Counted from the first letter of the stretch, positions 43,796-54,199 are shown. The stretch: DNA of 64,000 bases from Diphasiastrum complanatum (GCA_029204225.1 CM055095.1:24462190-24526189), one strand, 5' to 3'. The notes: generated from the sequence alone by a model not told the origin. Numbers and translations are program-made.

Positions 43796-44948
43796 CTTCT
43801 ATTTACAGTAAGTATTCCATTTTTGGTGATATTTGGATGTTTGATCAAGTTCTAGCATGATTTTGCATTGCTTTGTTGATCAAATCTTACTAACCTTTGT
43901 TTTGTGAGTTGAACTTGTGGATCAAAAGCATATTTCAGGTCTATTGAAGATCAGAGGCTGAAAAGAAACTATTTTGGATCAGATCATAACACCTAATCAT
44001 TTGTGATTGTGAGGCTTGTTCATATTCAATACTAACAATGTTCTTTTCAATCCTATTGTTGACAATCTCCATTCTTGGATGAACACTCTCCTTAAGTGGA
44101 TGAAACTTCTCCTTAAGTGGATGACAAATGATCTTTTGAGTGAGTTGTAATTCTCCTAAAGGCTGAGCAAAGCTCCCATTTGGATGAAAGATCCTCTTTT
44201 TTGGGTGAACATATTGTAAGCTCCATTGTGAAGAGCATATTGTAAAGATTGTCATCAATTTTGGCATAAATTTTGGTGTACTTTGTTGAGCATGTAAGTA
44301 ACTCTCCTTATGTAATTTGATTGGAGCATTTGCTGGAAGGTGTTAACCATTATGCAAGTGTGTTTTCAGGTTCTTAACAGGTTGAGGAACATTCTCATGT
44401 GAAGTGATCTTAGATCTACATCTAAACACCAAGATTTGACAAGATAGTGAAGCTAGTCTTGTGATTCACTAAGTGTGCTCATTCATTCACCTCTAAATCT
44501 TGTATTTATCACTTGCTGGAGTTTATAAACTTTTAGAAGTGTGTTTTACATGTGGTTTTACAGGTTGAATCAATATCTTAGTGTGTTGATCATATGTTGA
44601 TCAAGTTTGTTCATTACTAGGTAATCTTGGCATCCTAGTTTTGGGTATTTTCTAAGAATGCAAGTAACTCTTCACACCATAACTTGATTTGGTCACTTGC
44701 TGGAAAGTTTGAGAGCTTAAGCAAGAGTGTGTTCAGGTTGGTTTGATTTTGTAATCCATTCTTAGTGTGTGCAAAGTGTTGCATGTGTTTCAATCTTCCT
44801 TTCTATGCTTGGAAACCATCTAGGTTCAAGATAGAAGTGTTTTAGGGTCCTAAATCTTCATAGATCTCTTTATCTATCATTTGTTGAGAGAAAAGTGAGT
44901 GCTAAGTGCTTTAGGACAAAACCTAAAAGTTGAAGAAACATTAGAATC
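43796..44948 (+). other. 5' leader of copia M
   Basis: 1.15 kb without a supported gene between PBS and the start codon. It has T/G-rich repeated phrases (for example AAGTAACTCTCCTTATGTAA, AAGTAACTCTTCACACCATA; CATTTGCTGG, CACTTGCTGG twice), which suggest degenerate internal duplications of about 200 bp. The long leader matches other plant copia elements. Confidence 0.7.
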
Positions 44949-47900
44949 ATGGCTTCCAATGGTGGGATCATGCTAGAGTCTAGTGAAAGGTTGAGTTCAT
45001 CAAACTACTCTACTTGGAAAGTGAGGATGGAGTCCTTACTTGAGTTGAATGAACTCATGGACATAGTTGCAGAAATTGAAGAGAGACCTCTCACACTTCA
45101 AGAGCAACAAAGGTTTGATAAGAAGGCCAAAAGGGCTCTTCATATCATTAAAATGAATGTTACAAATGAACTTCTCAAGGAAGTTGGAAAGTGTCAAAGT
45201 GCAAGTGAGGCATGGAATGCCTTAAAGAAGCTCTTTGAATCAAAGTCCACATCTAGGGTATTGACCCTAAGGAGACAAATATTTTCTAGTAGGCAAAGAG
45301 AGGGTGAAAGTGCTCATGCATTTATCTTGAGAGTTAAGTCCCTAAGTGATGATTTAGCATGCATTGATGAGAACATAAAAGATGGTGAAATAGTCCAAGT
45401 TATGTTGAATGGTTTGCTAAATGAACATGCTAACCTTGTGCAAAGTTTTGCCATTCAAAAAGTCTTGCCAAGTGTGGTTGACTTGCAAGAAATCTTATTG
45501 GCTGAAGAACATAGGTTGCAATCAAAGCTTGATGGTGCATCCTTGCAAGGTGGAGGTGAAGAGGCTTTCTTCACAAAAGGCAAATTCAAGGGCAAAGGTA
45601 AAGGCAAAGGGAAATGGTCCAAAGGTAGTAACTTTGATCATGATGATCACTCTTCCTCTTTCTCTTCTACTAAGAACAATAAGTCAAAGTTCAAGTGCTT
45701 TTATTGTGGGATAAAAGGTCATTTTGCAAATGAATGTTATAAGAAGAAAAGAGAGCAAGGAGAGAGGCAAGGAAATCTTACAATAGATGAGGAAGAACAT
45801 AACACATGTGAATCACTTGTTATGACTTCAAGTTTGTTAGCCAACATAGATGATAATGATCCTTGGTGGATTGATAGTGGAGCCTCATCTCACATGACAA
45901 GACATAAGGAATACTTTACATCCTTATTGTCTTATGAGGGAGAAGGTAACATCATCTACACTGCAAATGATGGTCAATGTGACATCAAAGGCATAGGCAC
46001 TATTCCTATTTCCCTTTCAACAAATAGGAAAGCAAATCTTGAAAATGTTTTGTACATTCCTTCAATCACTAAGAATTTGCTTAGTGTAAGTCAAATGATT
46101 GACAAAGGACTTGATGTGGAGTTCATTGGAGATGCATGTTTGATAAGTAAATGTGGATCCTTGATTGCTCAAGGTAGGAGGCATGGTAAACTTTTCAAGC
46201 TTGATGCATGTGTGATCTCTAATCATGAAGGATGTATGGCTAGGGAGCAATTGACAAACCAAGAAGTTTGGCACAAGAGGTTGGGCCATCCCAACTTCAA
46301 ATCTTTGGAGGTAATGGCAAAGAAAGAGCTTGTTCTTGGTCTCCCTAAAAGTCTTGTTGCAAACAATAGTGTTTGTGAACATTGTGCCTTGTCCAAATCT
46401 CATAGACTTGCTTATTCTAGATCTACTTCTAGATCTAAAGAAGCTTTTCAACTTGTGCATTCTGATATTCATTCTTCTAGTACAACTAGCAATGGTGGGG
46501 CAAAGATGTATGCAACTTTCATTGATGACTTTAGTAGGTATACTTGGATCTATCTTCTTAAAAGTAAGGATGAAGTGTTTGCTGCATTTGTCAAGTTCAA
46601 GAATGAAATGGAAAACCAATTCAATACAAAGATCAAATGCTTAAGATCTGATAATGGAGGGGAATACACCTCAAATAGGTTCAAAGACTTTTGTATAGCA
46701 CATGGGATTAAGAGGGAGATGTCTAGTCCTAGGACTCCACAACAGAATGGAGTGGCCGAGAGGAAGAATAGAACCCTTTGTGAATGTGCCAAGGCAATGA
46801 GACTACATGCTAATCTTGCTAAGTCTTTTTGGGGGGAAGCTTTAGCATGTGCTAACTATCTATGTAATAGATGGACAAGTGCTTCCTTGGATGGTAAAAC
46901 TCCTCATGAGGTTCTTTATGGTAGAAGGCCGAGTGTCAAGCATTGTAGGATCTTTGGATGTACATGTTTTGTCAATATCACACTTGATGATAGAACTAAA
47001 GAAGATCCTTCATCAAAGAAGGGTGTGTTTGTTGGCTATAGTGAAGTAAGCAAGGCTTACAAAGTGTACATTCCTTCTACAAAGAAAGTTGTCATAAGTA
47101 GGGATGTCATCTTTCATGAAGAGAATGTTTCCAATGTTGTTGATGTTGATGTTGATGTGCCTACTAATCATCATGATGTGCAAGATGTCTTGGATGAAGA
47201 TGGAGATGCCACTCCAAAGCAAACTTCAAGGAAGACTCAAAGGCAAAGGGCTAAGCCATCAAGGCTAACCTATGATGAAAAAGGAAAGCAAGTGGTGGAC
47301 AACTCTAACTTTGCTTTTCTTACCTCTTTTGATGAACCAACTTGTGTAGGTGAAGCAATTCAAAAGAAGGAATGGATCCAAGCCATGGATCATGAGCATC
47401 AAGCACTCATCAAAAGCAACACATGGAGGTTGGTAAAGCTTCCAAAGGACAAGAAGGCAATTGGTTGTAAGTGGATCTTCAAGATCAAGACAAATCAAGA
47501 TGGATCAATCAACAAGTACAAGGCAAGGTTGGTGGCAAAGGGGTATGCTCAAGAATATGGTATTGACTATGATGAGACCTTTGCACCCGTGGCAAAGATG
47601 GTAACTATTCGAATTCTAATCTCTCTTGCAACTCTTTATGATTGGGATATGTGGCAAATGGATGTTACTAATGCCTTCTTGAATGGTGATCTTGAAGAAG
47701 ATATTTACATGGAGCAACCCGAGGGCTATGTTTCACATGATGAGCCTAATCATGTGTGCTATCTCCAAAAGAGTTTGTATGGGCTAAAGCAAGCACCAAG
47801 GAGTTGGTATGCTAAGCTCAATTCCTTCTTACTTTCTCAAAACTTTGTTATGAGTGAGTATGATCATTCTCTCTACTTTAGATTGAATGAAAATGATATC

Positions 47901-48788
47901 ACTTTACTTTTGATCTATGTTGATGACATTATCTTAAGTGGTGGTAACAATCTAGATATAGATGAAATCAAGATGGCACTCAAAAGAGAGTTTGAAATTC
48001 AAGATCTTGGTAAACTTCATTATATCTTAGGAATAGAGATTATTAGAACTTCTAAATCTACATTCATATGTCAAGAAAAGTATGTTAACTCTATTCTAAA
48101 AAGGTTTCATATGGAAGATTGTAAAGTTGTTTCTACTCCTATGGAATCAAATGTAAAGCTAACTACAAGAAGTAATGAAAGATCCTTCAAGGACATTACT
48201 CTCTATAGAAAGCTAATAGGATCTCTTATATGGTTAACCATCACAAGACCTGATCTAAGCTTTGTGGTTGGTAAACTAAGTCAATTTATGCAAGATCCTA
48301 GTGAGGCTCATTGGAAGCTAGGAAAGAGAGTACTTAGATACATCTCGGGATCTAGAGATTTTGGCATCTTGTATGGAGGTACTACACCTAACCTTTGTGG
48401 ATTTTCAGATTCAGATTTTGCAGGTGATCAAATGGATAGGAAGTCAACAAGTGCCTTTGCAATCTATCTTGGAGATGGAGTGGTCTCATGGCTATCAAAG
48501 AAGCAACCAACTATCTCTCTATCTTCCACCGAAGCCGAGTACAAGGCATTAACAACATGCACCAAGGAGATTCTTTGGATCAAGAGGATGTTATTGGATC
48601 TTCACTTGCTGGAACCAGAGAAGACTCCAATCATACTTTGTGATAACCTTCCAGCCCAAAGCTTGGCAAGCAATCCTGTTTTTCATGCAAGGAGCAAGCA
48701 CATTGAGATTGCTCACCATTTTGTGAGATCAAGTCATTGCCAAAGAGGTGGAGCTTCAACATGTCTCTTCAAAGGAGTGTGTGGCTGA
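44949..48788 (+). CDS. Copia M Gag-Pol polyprotein (1279 codons, frameshifted at the end)
   Basis: First ATG of the frame, context AATCATGGC. Gag: residues 16-30 (SSSNYSTWKVRMESL) and UBN2-type domain to about 195; zinc knuckle C250-C253-H258-C263 with canonical spacing. Protease: D309-S-G-A in WWIDSGASSHMT. Integrase: zinc site H442, H447, C476, C479; catalytic D506, D568, E604 with 35 residues between the last two. RT: 838-1080 with YVDD at 990-993. RNase H: D1154 or D1156 region, E1195/E1197, D1232. A +1-type frame change at about nt 48727-48745, after residue 1260 (HHFVR), replaces the last ~60 residues and stops at 48788. The rest of RNase H (to about 48900) is present in another frame. 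All other catalytic residues are intact. The protein would be cut by its own protease into capsid, integrase and RT. Confidence 0.95.
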   Translation: MASNGGIMLESSERLSSSNYSTWKVRMESLLELNELMDIVAEIEERPLTLQEQQRFDKKAKRALHIIKMNVTNELLKEVGKCQSASEAWNALKKLFESKSTSRVLTLRRQIFSSRQREGESAHAFILRVKSLSDDLACIDENIKDGEIVQVMLNGLLNEHANLVQSFAIQKVLPSVVDLQEILLAEEHRLQSKLDGASLQGGGEEAFFTKGKFKGKGKGKGKWSKGSNFDHDDHSSSFSSTKNNKSKFKCFYCGIKGHFANECYKKKREQGERQGNLTIDEEEHNTCESLVMTSSLLANIDDNDPWWIDSGASSHMTRHKEYFTSLLSYEGEGNIIYTANDGQCDIKGIGTIPISLSTNRKANLENVLYIPSITKNLLSVSQMIDKGLDVEFIGDACLISKCGSLIAQGRRHGKLFKLDACVISNHEGCMAREQLTNQEVWHKRLGHPNFKSLEVMAKKELVLGLPKSLVANNSVCEHCALSKSHRLAYSRSTSRSKEAFQLVHSDIHSSSTTSNGGAKMYATFIDDFSRYTWIYLLKSKDEVFAAFVKFKNEMENQFNTKIKCLRSDNGGEYTSNRFKDFCIAHGIKREMSSPRTPQQNGVAERKNRTLCECAKAMRLHANLAKSFWGEALACANYLCNRWTSASLDGKTPHEVLYGRRPSVKHCRIFGCTCFVNITLDDRTKEDPSSKKGVFVGYSEVSKAYKVYIPSTKKVVISRDVIFHEENVSNVVDVDVDVPTNHHDVQDVLDEDGDATPKQTSRKTQRQRAKPSRLTYDEKGKQVVDNSNFAFLTSFDEPTCVGEAIQKKEWIQAMDHEHQALIKSNTWRLVKLPKDKKAIGCKWIFKIKTNQDGSINKYKARLVAKGYAQEYGIDYDETFAPVAKMVTIRILISLATLYDWDMWQMDVTNAFLNGDLEEDIYMEQPEGYVSHDEPNHVCYLQKSLYGLKQAPRSWYAKLNSFLLSQNFVMSEYDHSLYFRLNENDITLLLIYVDDIILSGGNNLDIDEIKMALKREFEIQDLGKLHYILGIEIIRTSKSTFICQEKYVNSILKRFHMEDCKVVSTPMESNVKLTTRSNERSFKDITLYRKLIGSLIWLTITRPDLSFVVGKLSQFMQDPSEAHWKLGKRVLRYISGSRDFGILYGGTTPNLCGFSDSDFAGDQMDRKSTSAFAIYLGDGVVSWLSKKQPTISLSSTEAEYKALTTCTKEILWIKRMLLDLHLLEPEKTPIILCDNLPAQSLASNPVFHARSKHIEIAHHFVRSSHCQRGGASTCLFKGVCG

Positions 48789-48885
48789 TATCTTCACCAA
48801 ACCATTGGGAAAGGACCTATATTTAATGCATAGATCTAATCTTGGAATGTGCTCAAAGACTATGTTGAAACTAGCATCCAATGTT

Positions 48886-48895
48886 GAAGAGGGAG
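48886..48895 (+). other. Polypurine tract of copia M
   Basis: GAAGAGGGAG immediately before the TG of the 3' LTR. Confidence 0.9.
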
Positions 48896-49550
48896 TGTGA
48901 AAATTGTCAACATTTCCTAGCTAGTTTGAGGCCTAAATTGGCTAAAATTGTAAATAGTTTTGGTTCTGGAGTTTCACACGTGTGAACCAGGCCACAATGT
49001 TTTTATTTACTGTATTTTTTCAGTATGATGAAGTGTCAAACTTCATACCCTTCAAAATGAGACCATTTTGATGTATTTTGGTCATATAAGCCATTTTTAG
49101 CTATTTTTCCTATATAGGGAATATCTAGGGTCAAGTACCTTCTAGAGAGAGGAGAGAGAATCATCTTCCTCATCCATAAATAGTAGGGAAGTCGTGGAGA
49201 ACAGGTTGGAGAAACCTTTTGTATGCTTCATTGAGATCAATAGATCATTGTCATTGTTTCTTCCTCCATTGAGAGCATTGTTGTGTGTATTGTCTTCAAG
49301 CTATTGTGTATGATCTTAGGTGCTTTCCAAAAGTGGTAGGCTGATGTATTATGGACTGTATAATGTTATTTTGGGCCGCACTTGATGTTTATGGAAGTTT
49401 CCATTTGTGATAAATGCTTTTTGATCAAGTTCTTTGCATTCTAGGTAGCATAGAATGTGTTGCCAATTCCTAGCTTATGTAGTTTGGAGTGCAAGCATTC
49501 AAGCCAATGATCTTGGAGTTTAGATCCACTTAGGATCTGTATTTTTCACA
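48896..49550 (+). repeat. 3' LTR of copia M
   Basis: 655 bp, same length as the 5' LTR with three substitutions and no indel. Ends TTTTTCACA, then AAAAT (49551-49555). Confidence 0.97.
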
Positions 49551-49555
49551 AAAAT
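49551..49555. repeat. Target-site duplication AAAAT, right
   Basis: Right copy of the duplication at 43117-43121. Family-A LTR sequence resumes with AACAAGCAATCAC. Confidence 0.97.
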
Positions 49556-49680
49556 AACAAGCAATCACAACAATAGCATAAGCAAGAGTGATTGGCAAAT
49601 GAGGATGCTTGAGCTCTCAAAATGATAGAGTCTCCTCGTCTCTATTAAGCATGAAAATAGTGTACAAATGGTGCCTTTTT
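49556..49680 (-). repeat. LTR of family A copy A4, second part, truncated
   Basis: Continues the LTR interrupted at 43121. Stops at 49680 after GTGCCTTTTT, where other copies continue into the TATA block. The outer ~355 bp (upstream regulatory part) are missing, so this LTR has lost its promoter. Confidence 0.9.
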
Positions 49681-49996
49681 CACACCCCACCTGATTCACC
49701 AACAAAGGTTGCCGAGGGCAGCCAACCGCTGCCTGATGACGCATTTGTATAAACAATTTTTGTATCATCACCAGATCGGACGACCCTACCGCCCCAGATG
49801 GCATCAGGACAAATGAAAACCTGATCGAAGACAATGACGACGGAATTCCACAAGTCGTCGGGGGCCGATACAACACAAGCCCCTACCAGTGCCAGTGTAC
49901 CAGCTGCTCCCACAGATCTAATGTCGGCGTACCAAACTCTAGGAAAATACATCCTGAATGCGGTAGCGGCCAAAGCTATTTTGGAAAGCAGGGTCT
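49681..49996 (+). pseudogene. Fragment of a retroelement extra ORF (probably gypsy G)
   Basis: Plus-strand translation reads TPPDSPTKVAEGSQPLPDDA, a stop, then after another stop FHKSSGADTTQAPTSASVPA and AYQTLGKYILNAVAAKAILE, Ser/Pro/Ala-rich then helical. It lies between the broken LTR A4 and the TG of LTR A5, as expected if the inverted duplication was inserted into the extra ORF that starts at 32399. No sequence overlap proves this. Confidence 0.4.
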
Positions 49997-50803
49997 TGTT
50001 GGAGGTATTCCCAACAAAGTGTAAATAAATAAAATCCTCCAATAAAATGTGTTGCGAGGGCATGACATCTTGCATGTATAAGCCCATGGCCCAATGAGCA
50101 CGCAATTAAAGTTGTAAATAAAATAAACTTGACTTGGGCCTTGGAATTAAAATAAAACTAGAGGCCCAATGTCATTTTAAACTTAGAGATTACTTTTTAG
50201 AGTTGGGTCCAAATTGGGACTCACATGAATCTTGTGATTTCTAATGTACTTTTTGTGGACCCTTGGATCAAGTTGGGTCCAAGATGAATGGATAGGATCA
50301 TTGTGAATATGAGCCAATAGGATTGAGGGACAAGGGCCTTCCCCATTTTATAAAAAGACACCATTTGTACACTATTTTCATGCTTAATGAGGAGGAGGAA
50401 ACCCTGCCAATTTTGAAAGAGAAGCATCCTCATTTGCAATTCAATGCTTGCTATTGCTCTTGTTGTTTCCATTTGCTTTCAAGTTCATGCTTGTTGGTTT
50501 CAATAGTTTAAGTTTCTCCTTTAGCAAGTACAATGTGCATTTGAGCTAACCTCCACCCTCACTCTCTATCTCTCTCTCTCTTTCTCTTCCCTTCTCAATC
50601 TCTTCTTCTCCATTCCTTCTCTTCAACCAAGACCATGATGAATGTTAGTGTAGAGGATGAGTAGTATAGTGGTGAGTAGAGCTAAGGAATAAAGTAGGAA
50701 ACTAGCCAAAAGTAGCATCTATGCTTAGTTAGGTACCTATCCAGTGATCTAACCTTTGTTGACATGTGGAAGAGCTATACTACAAGAGATCTTCGACCCC
50801 ACA
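49997..50803 (+). repeat. LTR of family A copy A5
   Basis: 807 bp, TGTTGGAGGTATTCCCAACA to ACCCCACA. TATA block TTTTATAAAAAGACACC near 50345. CT-rich stretch near 50557-50600. Full-length. Confidence 0.95.
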
Positions 50804-50804
50804 G

Positions 50805-50822
50805 TGGCGCCGTTGTCGGGGA
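50805..50822 (+). other. PBS of family A copy A5 (tRNA-Asp)
   Basis: TGGCGCCGTTGTCGGGGA, one change from the exact tRNA-Asp complement. Confidence 0.93.
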
Positions 50823-51715
50823 TAGGTTTCCACTAACTAGTTTAGCTGCATTCTAGCTAGTTTCTTGTTTTTTAGAGTAGTTTAAGTAGATTTGTGAGAG
50901 TTAGAGTTAGTTTTCTGTATTTTTTTTTGTGTTTGGACTGTTCACAACTAGCGGAGGAGGTGTGAGAGGGTAGAGGAGGCCCTGAACAACCTCTAAGGAC
51001 TTGAAACCCAAACCAATCATCCAAAAAACCCAAAAAACATACCAATCTGTATTTTGGAGGGGAAAAGAGCCAAAAAACTCATCAGCTCCAGAATCAGTGG
51101 GAATTAACCCTTGCATGACTGCCAGCAGCTCCAGGGTACTGTCCCAGACCTGCATAGAAGCCTGCGAGAGTTAGTTCCAAGCATATTGTAAAAATTAGAG
51201 ACAAATCATAAAAAATTCAAAAAACCTTTGGAAAAATCCAAAAAAATTTAAATTTTTATAAGAACTCTCGCAGAGCCCTCTGAAATTCTATCTAAGTGAG
51301 ACCAGGACATAGAGAAACTTGCAAGAGTTAGGTTGATGTATAAGTGTCTGTGCAAGATTTTCTAGTGAAAAAAAGAAGGTAAAGTACCAGTGAATCCTCG
51401 CAGACAGTGAAATTTTCAGTTCCAGTGGTCAAGAACTCTCGCAGAGGATTCTGAAGTTCCATCTGAGTGAGACAAGGACACAAAAGAGCTTGCAAGAGTT
51501 AGTTTGATTCCAGTGAGCTAAAAAATTGGATTTAATAGAAAACAATCACTAAAAAATGAAGATCCAACAAATCCTTCCAGTAAGAACTCTTGCAGACCCT
51601 CTCAATCGATTCAGAATGTCAATTTACATCAATGATGAAGCCTGCAAGAGTTAGTGTGAAGATATGGTGAAAATCAAGCCAAAAAAGTGGTTCTGAACCC
51701 TCGCAGACAGTAAAC
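50823..51715 (+). other. Structured leader of family A copy A5, fused to an ORF
   Basis: Collinear with 33754-34670. Hairpins at 51263-51329 and 51434-51500 (type 1) and 51585-51652 (type 2; AACTCTTGCAGAC with GCCTGCAAGAGTT, one mismatch). The leader breaks inside the next hairpin (ACCCTCGCAGACAGT) at about 51714, and an unrelated ORF starts five bases later. Confidence 0.75.
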
Positions 51716-51718
51716 ATC

Positions 51719-53180
51719 ATGTCTTCTACCGATTCTTCCCAGTCTCCGTGCTATACTATCCATCGTGATGTCCCATCTACAACGAACATCATGATCCTTC
51801 CTAGCACAAGCATGGTCACTCAATGGATGACCCTTGTGGGGCCTCTGCTCACTGCAATGAGTATTCATGAGAGAGCCTTTTCCAGCAAAATCAACATGGA
51901 TTTTATCACTCTTGTCTTCAGTACATGGAAGGAAGAGAAATCTAAATTTTATATCACTTTCCAAGGAGCCACACACAAGGTGCGCGTCACTGAGGCCGCC
52001 CTTGTAGCCGTAGGTATAGCATCCGGTACGCAGGCTTCACCCAATCACAAGTAGGCCAAACAGGCCATCAAGCCCTACATTGACCTCACCAATGATCTGC
52101 ACTGGACCAATGACAGATACTTTCTGGAAGCCATCACTGAGCCTTCAATCCACGCTGCTGCCCAGCTACTGAACAACTTCCTGATGGTTGGCAACCTCAG
52201 GCAAGACCGCATCACATCACAAATCCTCCATAGGATAGTGGAGTCTCACATCAAGTTGGCCAAAGCCCCTCTTGAACCATATAATTGGTTTAAGATTGTT
52301 TCTGGTGAGTTCAAACGAGCTATTAAGGCCAATACTAAGCAACAGTTTGCTGCTGACTCTTTATTGTCCCTTTTAACCACTTCTCACTTAGAAAACAAAA
52401 TCCATGGCTTCCACCTGGATTCTGTGCTTTCGGTCTACGAAGAAGCATCGACCAAGTCATCTCACCAGGCCTTGAGTTATCATAGTCGTCGTCATCCACG
52501 CAGCAAGATCGTCATTCTTGACTCGCCCCTTCCATGTCACGACGTCGCACTAGGCATACCTTGTCAGCTGCGCTTCCACCCCCTGCTACTGTTCGCAGTG
52601 AACTTCCCATTCCCCCAGTCTCTGATGCTTCTCCCGCCTCTGCTTCCAATATCGGACAGTCTGTGACCATTGGGCCTACCATTCCCATCATAGCTGCCTA
52701 GGCCGCCTCACCCCCACACACTGAAGCTACTTCACAAACATGCAGTTTTTCATGGATATGTTTGATGATTCCGATCCCCTTGGGGCTGCCAAAATATTTG
52801 AAATGCCCTAGAGCCCTACGCCCTTTGAACTTCAATCCCCTGGAAGAGGATTCGAACATATCCATGAATCTACTGTTGGTGTTGAAGATGTCAGCCGGCA
52901 ACCTCACACGGAAGATAGTCCAGCTACACTTCGGGTCGACAAAGCTGTGAAATCACCAAAACACTTTGACGCCATTGTGCCTGAGGGATTTGAAGATGAA
53001 GACATTTTTGAAGAAGAAGAAGTAGTGGCACCTATTCCATGCCAACGAAGGAGAGTTCTATCAGGTCCTCCTGCTGCTGCTGCCTCCACAACTGTCGATT
53101 TTGGTGACGGTCTCAGTTTGGTCTTAAGCCTTGTGCAAGTGATCCAGTCTATGCTGGATAAAAAGAAAGAAATGGAGTAG
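51719..53180 (+). pseudogene. Plant retroelement extra ORF carried between inverted LTRs
   Basis: ATG at 51719. One frame runs to 52666 with a single TAG at 52052-52054: MSSTDSSQSPCYTIHRDVPS, FYITFQGATHKVRVTEAALV, DRYFLEAITEPSIHAAAQLL, LAKAPLEPYNWFKIVSGEFK, then a basic Ser-rich stretch. After two frame changes it continues as an acidic region (EGFEDEDIFEEEEVVAPIPC) and a helical end (LSLVLSLVQVIQSMLDKKKE), stop at 53178-53180. About 490 codons in all. It resembles in layout the extra ORFs of gypsy F (27846) and G (32399). No gag, protease or pol is present here. Function unknown. Confidence 0.55.
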
Positions 53181-53204
53181 AGAATCTCCGATTTGGGGTC
53201 CGAA

Positions 53205-53243
53205 AATAGCTAAAATGTAGCTAAACTAGTTAGTGGAAACCTA
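53205..53243 (-). other. Short inverted leader remnant of family A copy A6
   Basis: GAAAATAGCTAAAATGTAGC onward is the reverse complement of the first ~40 bp after the PBS in other copies. It starts 25 bp after the stop of the ORF. Confidence 0.85.
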
Positions 53244-53261
53244 TCCCCGGCATCGGTGCCA
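53244..53261 (-). other. PBS of family A copy A6
   Basis: Element orientation TGGCACCGATGCCGGGGA: tRNA-Asp type with two changes. The GAT variant is shared with copy A1. Confidence 0.9.
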
Positions 53262-53262
53262 C

Positions 53263-54075
53263 TATAGGGTCGAAGATCTTGCGTAGTATAGCCCTCCCGC
53301 CTGTCAACAAGGGTTAGATCACTGGATAGGTACCTAACTATGCATAGATGCTAAATTTAGTTAGTTTTCTACTTCCTCCCTAACTCTATTCACCACTAAC
53401 ACTACTCTCCCTTAACTCTACTCCTCTACACTAACATTCATCATGATTTGGGTGAAGGAAAGAGATAGAAAAGGAGAGGAAGAGAGAAGAGAAGAGAGAA
53501 AGAGAGAGAGATGAGATGGAGGTTAGCTCAAATGCTCAATGTCATTGCTTATGGAAAAACCTTAACTAGCATAACCAAAAAGCATGGGAAATGAAAATAA
53601 CAAGCAATCACAACAATAGCATAGGCAAGATTGATTAGCAAATGAGGATGCTTGAGCTCTCAAAATGGTAGAGTCTCCCCCTCTCTATTAAGCATGGAAA
53701 TAGTGTACAAATGGTGCATTTTTATAAAATGGGGAAGGCCCTTGCCCCTCAATCCTATTGGCTAATATTCAAATTGATCATATCCATTTATCTTGGACCC
53801 AACTTGATCCAAGGGTCCACAGAAAGTACATTGGAAATCACAAGATTCATGTGAGTCCAAAATTGGACCCAACTCTAAAAAGTAAACTCTAAGTTTAGAA
53901 TTAACTTTGGGCCTCAAGTTTTATTTTAATTACAAAGGGCCCAAGTCTATTATTTTATTTACAACTTCATTTGCGTGCTCATTGGGCTATGGACTTATAC
54001 ACGCAGGATGCCATGCCCTCGCAACACATTTTATTGGATGATTTTATTTATTTATACTTTGTTGGGAATATCCCC

Positions 54076-54079
<4 letters not shown>
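53263..54079 (-). repeat. LTR of family A copy A6 (inverted)
   Basis: 817 bp, reverse-oriented, full-length (TGTTGGGGATATTCCCAACA start at 54079). It faces LTR A5, so the ORF at 51719-53180 is bracketed by inverted LTRs. No target duplication: GGTCT precedes A5 and CACAC follows A6. Confidence 0.93.
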
Positions 54080-54130
<51 letters not shown>

Positions 54131-54145
54131 TTTCTCTTACCTCTT

Positions 54146-54186
<41 letters not shown>
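54078..54186. repeat. CA and CT microsatellites at an LTR end
   Basis: (CA)n at 54078-54126 begins with the terminal CA of the inverted LTR A6. (CT)n at 54149-54186 follows. Apparent ORFs here encode only His-Thr and Ser-Leu runs. Confidence 0.95.
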
Positions 54187-54189
<3 letters not shown>

Positions 54190-54199
54190 TCTAGAACCT

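Larger units (their letters stand above)
43122..49550 (+). mobile_element. Near-intact Ty1/copia retrotransposon M
   Basis: 6,429 bp. LTRs of 655 bp at both ends (43122-43776 and 48896-49550), TGTGAAAA...TTTTCACA ends, initiator tRNA-Met PBS, a single long gag-pol frame, polypurine tract and 5-bp target duplication AAAAT. The two LTRs differ at 3 positions by direct reading (0.46 percent). It is inserted in the inverted family-A LTR A4. Only one coding defect was seen, a frameshift close to the end of RNase H. Youngest element in the window. Confidence 0.97.

Noticed and set aside
44949-48788. Antisense and shadow ORFs within copia M (e.g. 46062-46619 minus)
   Set aside because: They overlap conserved integrase and RT codons and have no motifs of their own.
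49997-54079. Foldback DNA transposon with long terminal inverted repeats
   Set aside because: The inverted ends are complete LTRs with inward tRNA-Asp PBS sites, and no target duplication or transposase is seen.
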